Shown here piece after piece: positions 1 to 7,658 of a stretch of DNA of 64,000 nucleotides. The number at the start of each line of letters is the position of its first letter. Positions within the stretch are counted from its first letter, which is position 1. The stretch is from Nonomuraea typhae (GTDB lineage Bacteria > Actinomycetota > Actinomycetes > Streptosporangiales > Streptosporangiaceae). Location of the stretch: assembly GCF_009760925.1 (NCBI RefSeq), contig NZ_VRLV01000019.1:124001-188000 (forward strand), given 5' to 3'. Under the pieces are notes generated by a model that was not told the DNA's origin, searched no databases, and saw only the letters and a program-made list of their open reading frames with translations. Made by a program: the position numbers and the translations under genes.

Positions 1-749
1 ATCGACCAGTCGTTGCTCAGCCGGGCGCGGTAGTCGATGAACTGCTCGTCCAGCAGCCGGACCGTCGTGCTGCGCCCCACGCTCTCGAAGCCGGCCACCC
101 CGTCGCCCAGCGCGACCAGGACCTCGCCGCCGCGCAGCGACTTGGCCACCTCGACCAGCACCCGCGCGGGCACCATCGCCGAGACCGCCACGTCGGGCCG
201 GGCCGGGCGCCAGGTGAAGTCGCGGGCGGCGATGCGGTAGCGGTCGGTGGCGGCCATGGCGACCTGGTCGCCCTCGATGTCCATCCGGATGCCGGTCAGC
301 ATGGGCAGCGTGTCGTCGCGGCTGGAGGCGGGCGCCACCTGGGTGACCGCGCCGGCGAACACGCCGCCGCCGATGGCGCCGATGCCCGGCGGCATCGTGG
401 GCAGGGTGGGAAAGTCGTCCACCGGCATGGTGATGAGGCCGAACTCGGCGCTGCCGCAGGTCAGGATGGCCTCGGCGCCCTCGGTGACGATCTGGACGTC
501 CTCGGCGGGCAGACTGCGGCTGATCTCGGCCAGCAGGCGGCCCGGAATGAGCACCTTGCCGGGCTCGGCCACGTCGGCCTCGATGCGGGCCTGCGCGGAG
601 ACGTCGTAGTCGAAGGCCGCCAGGCTCAGCTCGTCGGTGGCCTCGATCAGCAACCCCGACAGGACGGGGACCACAGGCCGGCTTGGCAGCACCCTGGCCG
701 CCCATGCCACCGCGTCCGCCAGCACATCACGGCTAACCCGGAATTTCAC
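1..749 (-). CDS. Second DNA polymerase III beta sliding clamp (partial, N-terminal 249 residues)
   Basis: Reads leftward from a GTG at 749-747 and runs off the left edge. The translation begins VKFRVSRDVLADAVAW and aligns along its whole length with the canonical clamp at 53564-54703, sharing blocks such as RDDTLPMLTG and AATDRYR. It therefore covers clamp domains 1 and 2; domain 3 lies outside the window. Clamps encircle DNA and tether polymerases and other partners. The canonical dnaN is next to dnaA, so this is a paralog, not the housekeeping copy. It lies 61 bp downstream of a response regulator read the same way and may be co-transcribed. The paralogy is seen directly; a specialised role (repair, translesion synthesis, plasmid-like origin) is unknown. 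Confidence 0.93.
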   Translation of the reverse strand, partial: MKFRVSRDVLADAVAWAARVLPSRPVVPVLSGLLIEATDELSLAAFDYDVSAQARIEADVAEPGKVLIPGRLLAEISRSLPAEDVQIVTEGAEAILTCGSAEFGLITMPVDDFPTLPTMPPGIGAIGGGVFAGAVTQVAPASSRDDTLPMLTGIRMDIEGDQVAMAATDRYRIAARDFTWRPARPDVAVSAMVPARVLVEVAKSLRGGEVLVALGDGVAGFESVGRSTTVRLLDEQFIDYRARLSNDWS

Positions 750-810
750 CTGATCTACCCTTTCGTGTCACCTGCCTTCTAAGAAGGTATCCGGTGCCAC
801 CGACAAACCA

Positions 811-1464
811 TCAACGGCTGTTCAGGTAGGCGAGCACCGCCAGCACACGCCGGTTGTCGTCGTCCGAAGGCGCCAGGTCGAGCTTGCCGAAGATGTTGGC
901 CGTGTGCTTGGCCACCGCGCTCTCGCTCAGGAACAGCCGCTGCGAGATCGCCGCGTTGGAGCGCCCCTCGGCCATCACCTCCAGCACGTCCCGCTCGCGC
1001 GGCGTCAGCGCGGCCAGCGGCTCGTTGCGCGCGTTGCTGGCCAGCAGCTTGGAGATGACCTCCGGGTCCATCGCCGTTCCCCCGGCCGCCACCCGGCGCA
1101 CGGCGTCGATGAACTGCTCGGCGTTGAACACCCGGTCCTTCAGCAGATACCCGATGCCGCCCGACCCGTCGGCCAGCAGCTCGCGCGCGTAGAGCTGCTC
1201 CACGTGCTGCGACAACACCAGGATCGGCAGCCCGGGCACCTGCCTGCGCGCCTCCAGGGCGGCCTGCAGCCCCTCGTCGGTGAACGTGGGCGGCAGCCGT
1301 ACGTCCACCACCGAGACGTCCGGGCGCAGCTCCACCAGGGCCTTCAGCAGCTCGGGGCCGGACTCCACGGCGCCGACGACCGTGAAGCCGTGCGCCTGAA
1401 GCAGATGGACCAGACCGTCGCGCAGGAGGTAGAGGTCCTCGGCGACCAGAACACGATTCAGCAT
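811..1464 (-). CDS. NarL/FixJ-type response regulator
   Basis: 217 residues. An N-terminal receiver domain has the phospho-acceptor Asp near residue 54 (DVSVVDVRLPP) and the conserved Lys in YLLKDRV. A C-terminal LuxR-type helix-turn-helix follows (LTPRERDVLEVMAEGRSNAAISQRL...AVAKHTANIF). Such proteins bind DNA as phosphorylated dimers. The chosen ATG overlaps the end of the kinase gene by 7 bp, indicating translational coupling; an in-frame ATG at 1476 is possible. The likely target is the divergent ABC exporter at 3011-4650, which is the usual arrangement for this class, but no binding site was identified. Confidence 0.95.
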   Translation of the reverse strand: MLNRVLVAEDLYLLRDGLVHLLQAHGFTVVGAVESGPELLKALVELRPDVSVVDVRLPPTFTDEGLQAALEARRQVPGLPILVLSQHVEQLYARELLADGSGGIGYLLKDRVFNAEQFIDAVRRVAAGGTAMDPEVISKLLASNARNEPLAALTPRERDVLEVMAEGRSNAAISQRLFLSESAVAKHTANIFGKLDLAPSDDDNRRVLAVLAYLNSR

Positions 1465-2936
1465 CGCCGCAACCATAGGCGACGCGGCGTCGCCTCGGCC
1501 ATCCAGCGCTCCTTGGAGTGGGTGGCCGGGATGAGCACGGCCGACAGGTACATGGAGGCGCCCAAAAGGATCATGCCCATGATGAACGGCCACTGCCACT
1601 GCTCCGGAAGGTAGAAAGCGACGAACCAGGACTTCACATCCACCTCGAAGAACTTGAGGATCGCCGCCACCAGCCCCTGCGGGAACAACGGGCACCACGC
1701 GGTCAGCCACAAGAGCCAGGTCAGGCCGGTCTTCCACAGCGGGAGCCGGGCCTTGTCCCCGTTCGGCGACCGGTCCGGCAGGGCGCGCGGCACGTTCATG
1801 GTGACGGTCGTGGGGCCGCCGGGCGGGCTGTGTACGGCGAGCACGCCGTCGAAGGCGGCCAGGCGGCGCTCGATGCCGGCCAGCCCGCTGCCCTTGGCCG
1901 GGTCGGCGCCGCCCATCCCGTCGTCCTCGACGGTGATGCGCAGGTCCTCCTCGCTCTGGCTGAGGTCCACCCGGACGCGGGTGGCGTTGCCGTGGCGGGC
2001 GGCGTTCGACAGCAGCTCGCTGACGGCGAAGTAGGCGGCCGCCTCCACCGGCGACTCGGCCCGGTTGGGCAGGTCCACCTCGATCTCGACATGCAGCGGG
2101 CTGTCCATGGCCATCGCGCGCACGGCGTCGGCCAGGCCGCGCTCGGCCAGCACCGGCGGATGGATGCCGCGCACCACGCGGCGCAGCTCGGTCAGCGTCT
2201 CCGACGAGGCATCGCGGGCCTTGGCCAGCAGCGCCTTCGCGGCCGCCGGATTGGTCTCGATGAGCTGCTCGACGGCCCCGAGCGTCATGCCGAGCGCGAC
2301 CAGCCTGGCCTGGGTGCCGTCGTGCAGGTCCCGCTCGATCCGCCGCATCTCGGCCGCCTGCGTGTCGTTGGCCAGCGAGCGTACCTTCTTGAGCTGCTGC
2401 ACCTGTACGGCGAGCCGGCTGGCCGCGGTCGGCGCCAGCAGGAGGCGCGCCCAGTGGGCGTACACGTACAGCCCGACCTTGGGCAGCGTCAGCAGCAGCG
2501 GGGCGAGGATCACCTTGACGAACGGGTCCCAGAGCAGCCACAGCATGTCCCGCCAGGAGCCGCCGTCGCCGACCAGCCACATCCAGTGCTGGCTCCAGGC
2601 GGGCACCCGCGGGGTCTTGTAGAGCGTGCGGTCGTGCCGGTAGAAGCCGTCGGGCCCGCGCTGCGGCGGCGGAGGTTTGGGCAGGTAGGGGGATTCGATG
2701 AGGACCCCGGCCCACTCGCGGGCCCATCGCCGGGTCTGCTCGGCCAGCCGCCGGGTCATCAGGACCGCGGGCGGGAAGAGGAAGACGAGCCCGAGCGTGA
2801 AGGTCAGGACCACGGCCGCGAGCGTCGCCGCGAACGCCACGACCTGCACGACGGCCATGGCGAGCAGCAGCAGGACCTGACCGACCCGTGCGAGTCTCAT
2901 GCCCACAGTGTGCAGGAACGCCGGTCGTGCCGTCAT
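1458..2936 (-). CDS. Sensor histidine kinase with extra C-terminal membrane segments
   Basis: About 492 residues. Two or more N-terminal membrane segments belong to a sensor-type region. A HisKA_3 dimerisation domain carries the phospho-acceptor His in ERDLHDGTQARLVALGM (about residue 205). The ATP-binding domain has N-box ELLSNAARHG and G-box motifs DDGMGG and GSGLAGIERRL. Unusually, the ATPase domain is followed by about 100 residues with two further hydrophobic helices (LTWLLWLTAWCPLF and WPFIMGMILLGASMYLSAVLI). The pair partner is the overlapping response regulator. The start is uncertain: ATG 2936 was chosen for a weak AGGTG upstream; GTG 2951 and ATG 2900 are in frame. Confidence 0.92.
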   Translation of the reverse strand: MTARPAFLHTVGMRLARVGQVLLLLAMAVVQVVAFAATLAAVVLTFTLGLVFLFPPAVLMTRRLAEQTRRWAREWAGVLIESPYLPKPPPPQRGPDGFYRHDRTLYKTPRVPAWSQHWMWLVGDGGSWRDMLWLLWDPFVKVILAPLLLTLPKVGLYVYAHWARLLLAPTAASRLAVQVQQLKKVRSLANDTQAAEMRRIERDLHDGTQARLVALGMTLGAVEQLIETNPAAAKALLAKARDASSETLTELRRVVRGIHPPVLAERGLADAVRAMAMDSPLHVEIEVDLPNRAESPVEAAAYFAVSELLSNAARHGNATRVRVDLSQSEEDLRITVEDDGMGGADPAKGSGLAGIERRLAAFDGVLAVHSPPGGPTTVTMNVPRALPDRSPNGDKARLPLWKTGLTWLLWLTAWCPLFPQGLVAAILKFFEVDVKSWFVAFYLPEQWQWPFIMGMILLGASMYLSAVLIPATHSKERWMAEATPRRLWLRRC

Positions 2937-3010
2937 TGCACCTACGTACACCCTTTCCCGGCAGCTAGCGCGATTCCGGCGCGCGCCCGGTGTTCCTAGC
3001 GTCTTGTGCC

Positions 3011-3919
3011 ATGGAACTGATCGAGGTCACCAACCTCCACAAACGCTACAAAGACCATGTGGCGGTCGAGGACGTCTCGTTCTCCGTCGGAGAAGGCGAG
3101 ATCTTCGGCATCCTCGGCCCCAACGGCGCGGGCAAGACCACCACCGTCGAATGCGTCTCCGGCCTGCGCCGGCGCGACGGCGGCGGCATCCGGGTGGCCG
3201 GGCTCGACCCCCACCGCGACCGCGCCGGGCTGCGCCGCATCCTCGGCGCCCAGCTGCAGAGCTCGCAGCTCCACGACCAGATCAAGGTGTGGGAGGCCAT
3301 GGATCTGTACGCCTCCTTCTACCCGGACCCCGCCGACTGGCGGGAACTGCTCGACCTGGTCGGCCTGACCGCGAAGCGGGACACCACGTTCGCCAAGCTC
3401 TCCGGCGGCCAGCGCCAGCGGCTGTCGGTCGCGCTGGCGCTCGTCGGCCGGCCGCGCATCGCCGTACTCGACGAGCTGACCACCGGGCTCGACCCGCAGG
3501 CGCGGCGGGACATGTGGGAGCTCGTGGAGGCCATCCGCGCGGACGGCGTGACGATCCTGCTGGTCACGCACTTCATGGAGGAGGCCGAGCGGCTCTGCGA
3601 CCGGCTCGCGCTCATCGACGGGGGCAAGGTGGTCGCCACCAACTCCCCCGCCGGGCTCGTGGCGGCCGTCGGCCAGGAGCAGCGCGTGAGCTTCCGGCCG
3701 TCCAAGCCGGTGGACGAGGCGATCCTGCTGGCCCTGCCCGAGGTGCGGGCGGTCGAGCGCCACGGGGCGCAGCTCGTCGTCAGCGGCACCGGCAACCTCG
3801 CCCCGGCCGTCACGCTCGCCCTGGCCGGGCACCAGATCGTCCCCAACGACCTGCGCATCGACCAGGCCACCCTGGACGACGCCTTCCTCGCTCTCACCGG
3901 AAGGAAGCTCGCGGAATGA
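3011..3919 (+). CDS. ABC transporter ATP-binding protein (drug-export type)
   Basis: 302 residues. Walker A is GPNGAGKTTT, the signature is LSGGQRQRLSVA, Walker B is IAVLDELTTGLDP, and the switch His is in LLVTHFMEEAERL. The order and length match the CcmA/DrrA/NatA export subfamily, which energises a separate membrane subunit. The downstream permease starts within its stop codon (ATGA at 3916-3919). A TAGCGT hexamer at 2997-3002 lies 8 nt before the ATG with no Shine-Dalgarno, so a very short leader is likely. Control by the divergent two-component pair is inferred from position. Confidence 0.96.
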   Translation: MELIEVTNLHKRYKDHVAVEDVSFSVGEGEIFGILGPNGAGKTTTVECVSGLRRRDGGGIRVAGLDPHRDRAGLRRILGAQLQSSQLHDQIKVWEAMDLYASFYPDPADWRELLDLVGLTAKRDTTFAKLSGGQRQRLSVALALVGRPRIAVLDELTTGLDPQARRDMWELVEAIRADGVTILLVTHFMEEAERLCDRLALIDGGKVVATNSPAGLVAAVGQEQRVSFRPSKPVDEAILLALPEVRAVERHGAQLVVSGTGNLAPAVTLALAGHQIVPNDLRIDQATLDDAFLALTGRKLAE

Positions 3920-4650
3920 AGAAGATCCTCGCCGTCGAAACCAAGATCATGATCAGGGAGTGGCCGGCCTTCGCGTTCACCGCCGGACTCCCGCTCGCGT
4001 TGCTGCTGCTCCTGGGCAGCATCCCCAGCTTCTCCGAGGCCAAGCCGGAGCTGGGCGGGATGTCGCTCAACCAGGCCCAGATGCCCGCCATGATGACGCT
4101 GCTGTCGCTGCTGACCGTGGCCCTGACCGTGGTGCCGGCGACGCTGGCCACCTACCGGGAGCGCGGGCTGCTGCGCAGGATGTCGACCACGCCGGTGCAC
4201 CCCCTGTGGGTGCTGGCCACCCAGCTCGTCGTCAACCTCGGCGTCGCGCTGGTCTCCACGCTCATCCTGATCGTGGGCGGAGCCATCGTGCTGGGTACGG
4301 CGGTGCCGCGCAACCTGCCCGGCTTCGTCCTCGCCTGGCTTCTCGGTACGGCGGCGCTCATGGCCATCGGCCTGGTCATCGCGGCGGTCGCGCCCAACGG
4401 CAAGGCCGCGGCGCCCATCGGCTCGATCGTCATGTTCCCGCTCATGTTCGTCGCGGGCATGTGGCTCCCGCGCGAGATGATGGCCCCCGCCCTGCGCACG
4501 ATCGGCGACTACTCCGTGGCCGGGCCCTTCGCCCAGGCGATGCGGGACGCCTGGGCGGGCAACGCCCCCCAGCTGTTCGACCTGGGGATCACGGCGGCAG
4601 GGCTGCTGCTGTTCGGCGGGCTGGCCGTACGGCTGTTCCGGTGGGAGTGA
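3916..4650 (+). CDS. ABC-2 type transporter permease
   Basis: 244 residues with about six hydrophobic segments and the ABC-2 membrane fold. The N-terminus is short and cytoplasmic. A large loop after helix 1 (SFSEAKPELGGMSLNQAQMP) precedes helix 2. The RERGLLRRMSTTPV segment is typical of the coupling helix region of DrrB/NatB-like permeases. ATG overlaps the upstream ATPase stop, so the two form an obligate pair. The substrate cannot be read from the sequence; a hydrophobic drug or lipid is usual for the family. Confidence 0.95.
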   Translation: MKKILAVETKIMIREWPAFAFTAGLPLALLLLLGSIPSFSEAKPELGGMSLNQAQMPAMMTLLSLLTVALTVVPATLATYRERGLLRRMSTTPVHPLWVLATQLVVNLGVALVSTLILIVGGAIVLGTAVPRNLPGFVLAWLLGTAALMAIGLVIAAVAPNGKAAAPIGSIVMFPLMFVAGMWLPREMMAPALRTIGDYSVAGPFAQAMRDAWAGNAPQLFDLGITAAGLLLFGGLAVRLFRWE

Positions 4651-4652
4651 GC

Positions 4653-5558
4653 TCAGCCCCAGACCGGGCGGGCGCCACGCACCCCGGACATGAGCGAGTA
4701 CACCGACGAGGTGGCGGTGATGAACAGCCGGTTGCGCTTGGGGCCGCCGAAGACCACGTTCGCCACCTGCTCGGGGAACTTGAGCCGGCCGATCAGCGTC
4801 CCGTCGGGGTGGTAGCAGTTGACCGCCTTGCCGGTGGCCACCCACAGCCGGCCGGTGTCGTCGAGCCGCAGGCCGTCGTAGGGGCCGTGCTCGGTCTCGG
4901 CGAACACCTTCCCGCCCGACAGCCGGCCGTCCTCGCGCACGTCGAAGACCCGGATGTGACCGGCCTCGGTGTCGGTGACGTACAACTGCTTCTCGTCGGC
5001 GGAGAAGGCCAGGCCGTTGGGGCGGACGAAGTCGTCGGCCACGATCCGCACCACGGCCGTGCCCGGATCCACCCGGTAGACGTGGCAGCCGTCGATCTCC
5101 TGCTCGGCCCGGTGCCCCTCGTAGTCGCTGATGATGCCGTAAGGCGGGTCGGTGAACCAGATGGAGCCGTCGGAGCGCACGACCACGTCGTTCGGGCTGT
5201 TCAGGCGCTTGCCCTGGTACCGGTCGGCGAGCACGGTGATCCGGCCGTCGGCCTCGGTGCGGGTGACCCGGCGCGGGCCCTGCTCGCAGGAGACCAGCCG
5301 GCCCACCCGGTCGAGGGTGTTGCCGTTGGCATAACCGGCCGGCTGGCGGAAGGGGCCCACGTTGCCCGTCATCTCGTCCCAGCGCAGCATGCGGTCGTTG
5401 GGGATGTCGCTCCAGACCAGGAAACGCCCGGCCGGGAAGTAGACCGGGCCCTCGGCCCAGCGCGTACCCGTGTAGAGCACCTCGGTCCGCAGGTCGCCGC
5501 GGATCTCGGCGGCACGCGGGTCGAACGGCTCGAAGTCGGTGGGGATCGTGGTCGTCAT
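4653..5558 (-). CDS. SMP-30/gluconolactonase-type beta-propeller hydrolase
   Basis: 301 residues from ATG 5558. Motifs are typical of the SMP-30/gluconolactonase/LRE family: EGPVYFPAGRFLVWSDIPNDRMLRW, LNSPNDVVVRSDGSIWFTDPPYGI, RPNGLAFSADEKQLYVTDTE and HGPYDGLRLDDTGRLWV. They supply the Glu, Asn and Asp metal ligands of a six-bladed propeller. Members hydrolyse sugar lactones or organophosphates; the substrate here is unknown. It is divergent from soxR, with only 121 bp between the starts. The upstream in-frame extension to 5714 is rejected because it would overlap soxR. Confidence 0.92.
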   Translation of the reverse strand: MTTTIPTDFEPFDPRAAEIRGDLRTEVLYTGTRWAEGPVYFPAGRFLVWSDIPNDRMLRWDEMTGNVGPFRQPAGYANGNTLDRVGRLVSCEQGPRRVTRTEADGRITVLADRYQGKRLNSPNDVVVRSDGSIWFTDPPYGIISDYEGHRAEQEIDGCHVYRVDPGTAVVRIVADDFVRPNGLAFSADEKQLYVTDTEAGHIRVFDVREDGRLSGGKVFAETEHGPYDGLRLDDTGRLWVATGKAVNCYHPDGTLIGRLKFPEQVANVVFGGPKRNRLFITATSSVYSLMSGVRGARPVWG

Positions 5559-5602
5559 ACCCGCAGGAAACCCCAACCGGCAACGCCCGGCCAGAGCCGC
5601 GA

Positions 5603-5631
5603 ATCGACAGGTTGTGGACGTCATCGACAGG
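5603..5631. promoter_or_regulatory. Direct repeat between SMP-30 gene and soxR
   Basis: The 9-mer ATCGACAGG occurs at 5603-5611 and again at 5623-5631, exactly 20 bp apart, on the same face of the helix, in the divergent promoter region. It does not resemble the dyad SoxR box. It could be an operator for another regulator or chance. Confidence 0.25.
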
Positions 5632-5679
5632 ACGCCGCCCCGTGACGAGGCGCTGGCCGGCGTGACATAGGCTGCCCAG

Positions 5680-6165
5680 ATGAGCAAGGCGCTGTGGAAC
5701 TCCAAGGAGCTCACCGTGGGCCAGCTGGCCGAGCGCAGCGGCGTAGCCGTCTCCGCCCTGCACTTCTACGAGTCCAAGGGGCTCATCGCCAGCCGCCGCA
5801 CCACCGGCAACCAGCGCCGCTACTCCCGTGACACGCTCCGCCGGGTCGCCTTCATCCGGCTCGCCCAGCGCATCGGCATCCCCTTGAAGACCATCAAGGA
5901 CGCCCTCGCCGAACTGCCCGAGGAACGCACCCCCACCCGCGACGACTGGGCCCGCCTGTCCGCCGCCTGGCGCACCGAGCTCGACGACCGCATCGAGCAG
6001 CTCCAGCGGCTGCGCGACGACCTGACCGACTGCATCGGCTGCGGCTGCCTCTCGCTCGACCGGTGCGTGCTGGCCAACCCCTACGACCGGCTGGGCGACG
6101 AAGGGCCGGGGGCCAGGCGTATCGACACCCGGCTCTCCCCGGCCCAGAACTGCGCCACCTGCTAG
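5680..6165 (+). CDS. soxR: Redox-sensitive MerR-family regulator SoxR
   Basis: 161 residues. An N-terminal MerR winged helix ([25 protein letters not shown]) is followed by a dimerisation helix. The [2Fe-2S] loop [12 protein letters not shown] has cysteines at 118, 121, 123 and 129, the spacing diagnostic of SoxR. SoxR senses redox-active compounds and activates promoters with long spacers. A TAGGCT hexamer ends 6 nt before ATG 5680, implying a leaderless mRNA. The stop shares a CTAG with the convergent usp gene. No canonical SoxR box was found in the divergent region, so its target is open. Confidence 0.96.
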   Translation: MSKALWNSKELTVGQLAERSGVAVSALHFYESKGLIASRRTTGNQRRYSRDTLRRVAFIRLAQRIGIPLKTIKDALAELPEERTPTRDDWARLSAAWRTELDDRIEQLQRLRDDLTDCIGCGCLSLDRCVLANPYDRLGDEGPGARRIDTRLSPAQNCATC

Positions 6166-6611
6166 CCCGCCTTCGCCGGCGGCACGATCAGCGTCGGGCG
6201 GTGGGCGTGATGCAGCACGTGGTTCGAGACGCTGCCGAGCAGCACGGAACGCACGCCGCCCAGGCCCCGCGACCCGGTCACGATCAGCGAGGCGTCGAGC
6301 TCGTCGGCCACGTCCACGATCGTCTGCCAGATCGAGTCCTGGTCGGCCACCGCCCGCGCCGTCACGTCGGTCAGCCCGGCCTTCCCGGCCAGCTCCGCGC
6401 CCTCCGCGGCCTGCCGCTCGGCCAGTTCCTTCCACTCCTCGCCCTGGTCGGCAAGGAGCGCGGGACCCGCGGTCGGGTGCCGCTTGACCTGCACCAGCAG
6501 CGGCTCCCACACGCTGAGGACGACCGTGGGCTCATGCGTGAGATGCTTGCCCGCGAACTCGACGGCGGCCTTCGCGTCGGCCGAACCGTCGTAGGCGATC
6601 AAGATGGTCAT
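6162..6611 (-). CDS. Universal stress protein (UspA family)
   Basis: 149 residues, one Usp domain. It starts [20 protein letters not shown] and ends with the nucleotide-binding signature [31 protein letters not shown] (G-2x-G-9x-G-S), so ATP binding is expected. A good GAAGGGAAGAA Shine-Dalgarno precedes ATG 6611. It is monocistronic; its stop overlaps that of soxR. Confidence 0.96.
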   Translation of the reverse strand: MTILIAYDGSADAKAAVEFAGKHLTHEPTVVLSVWEPLLVQVKRHPTAGPALLADQGEEWKELAERQAAEGAELAGKAGLTDVTARAVADQDSIWQTIVDVADELDASLIVTGSRGLGGVRSVLLGSVSNHVLHHAHRPTLIVPPAKAG

Positions 6612-6689
6612 GGCTTCTTCCCTTCACCGTAGTCATCTGGTGAAGCACCGCGAAGATCAGCCCGATTCCGCCTCTCACTGTCTACTGGG

Positions 6690-7658
6690 TCACATCGGCG
6701 GCCACGCCTCGCCCCACTCCACGTCGCGGGCGGCCCGGTAGAGCTCACCGTCACGCTTGGAGACGTTGCGCTCCTCCCGGACGCCGCCGGCGCACAGGGC
6801 CAGCGTCACCAGCCCCTTGCGCTTGGCCGGATGCCGCAGCACCCGCGCCCCCGGCGGCGTCACCCCGGCCCTCGTCGCCGCGACATAGGAGAACTTCTCA
6901 TCCTCGAACCCCAGTGACCCGGCCTTCAGCCTGCGGTGCAGACTGTCACGCGGCAGCCGGGCGGCGAAGTGGCACCAGTCGCCCTCCGCCAGCGGGCAGC
7001 GCTCCTCGTGCGGGCAGGGGGCGGCGACCCGCAGGCCCATCCCGATCAGCAGATCACGGGCGGCCAGCACCCGCTCGTAGCCATCCGGCGAACCGGGCTC
7101 GACGATGACCAGCATGCCCGCCTGCTCGGCCAGCCGCCGCACCAGCGGCTCGCGCACCGCCTCCGGAAGCTCCCCCAGCACGTACGACAGAGTCACCAGG
7201 TCGGCCGCCGCCCCGGCCGGGCCGGAGCCCACCTCGGCCTGCCGCCATTCGGCCCGCCGTACCGCGGGGTGCTCGGCCTTGGCGGCCAGCGAACGGCCGA
7301 GTTGCGCCGCGGACCTGTCGCGTTCCAGGACGGCGATCTCCCGCAGCGACGGCCAGCAGTCGGCCGCCGCCCAGACGGCCGCCCCGGTGCCGCCGCCCAC
7401 GTCGAGCTGGGACTCGGGCGCGAAGTCCGGGACCGCCGACGCCGCCTCGGCCAGCGCGAACCGGACGGCGGCGAACGTGGCGGGCATCCGCACGGCGGCG
7501 TAGGCGGCCACGTCCGTCTTCGAGCGCAGCGCCGGGCGGTCGAAGGGACGGTGGTAGCGGGCCGTGAGCTCGGCGGCCGAGGCGGCCAGATCCTGCTCCC
7601 GATGGGACTCGAGCTCCTCGGCCAGGGCGTGCCTGAGTTCGGCGGGCAGGGTGTACAT
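6690..7658 (-). CDS. Rsm22-like SAM-dependent methyltransferase with Fe-S cysteines
   Basis: 322 residues. A Rossmann methyltransferase core has the SAM-binding motif LDVGGGTGAAVWAA (about 85-98). A cysteine cluster APCPHEERCPLAEGDWCHF (Cys215, 221, 229) plus a later Cys in LVTLALC match the metal-cluster ligands of the mitochondrial small-subunit assembly factor Rsm22 family (PF09243). In mitochondria these proteins assist small-ribosomal-subunit assembly; the bacterial role is not established. Its ATG (7658-7656) shares a base with the dnaB stop (TGATG arrangement), so it is translated from the dnaB message. Confidence 0.9.
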   Translation of the reverse strand: MYTLPAELRHALAEELESHREQDLAASAAELTARYHRPFDRPALRSKTDVAAYAAVRMPATFAAVRFALAEAASAVPDFAPESQLDVGGGTGAAVWAAADCWPSLREIAVLERDRSAAQLGRSLAAKAEHPAVRRAEWRQAEVGSGPAGAAADLVTLSYVLGELPEAVREPLVRRLAEQAGMLVIVEPGSPDGYERVLAARDLLIGMGLRVAAPCPHEERCPLAEGDWCHFAARLPRDSLHRRLKAGSLGFEDEKFSYVAATRAGVTPPGARVLRHPAKRKGLVTLALCAGGVREERNVSKRDGELYRAARDVEWGEAWPPM

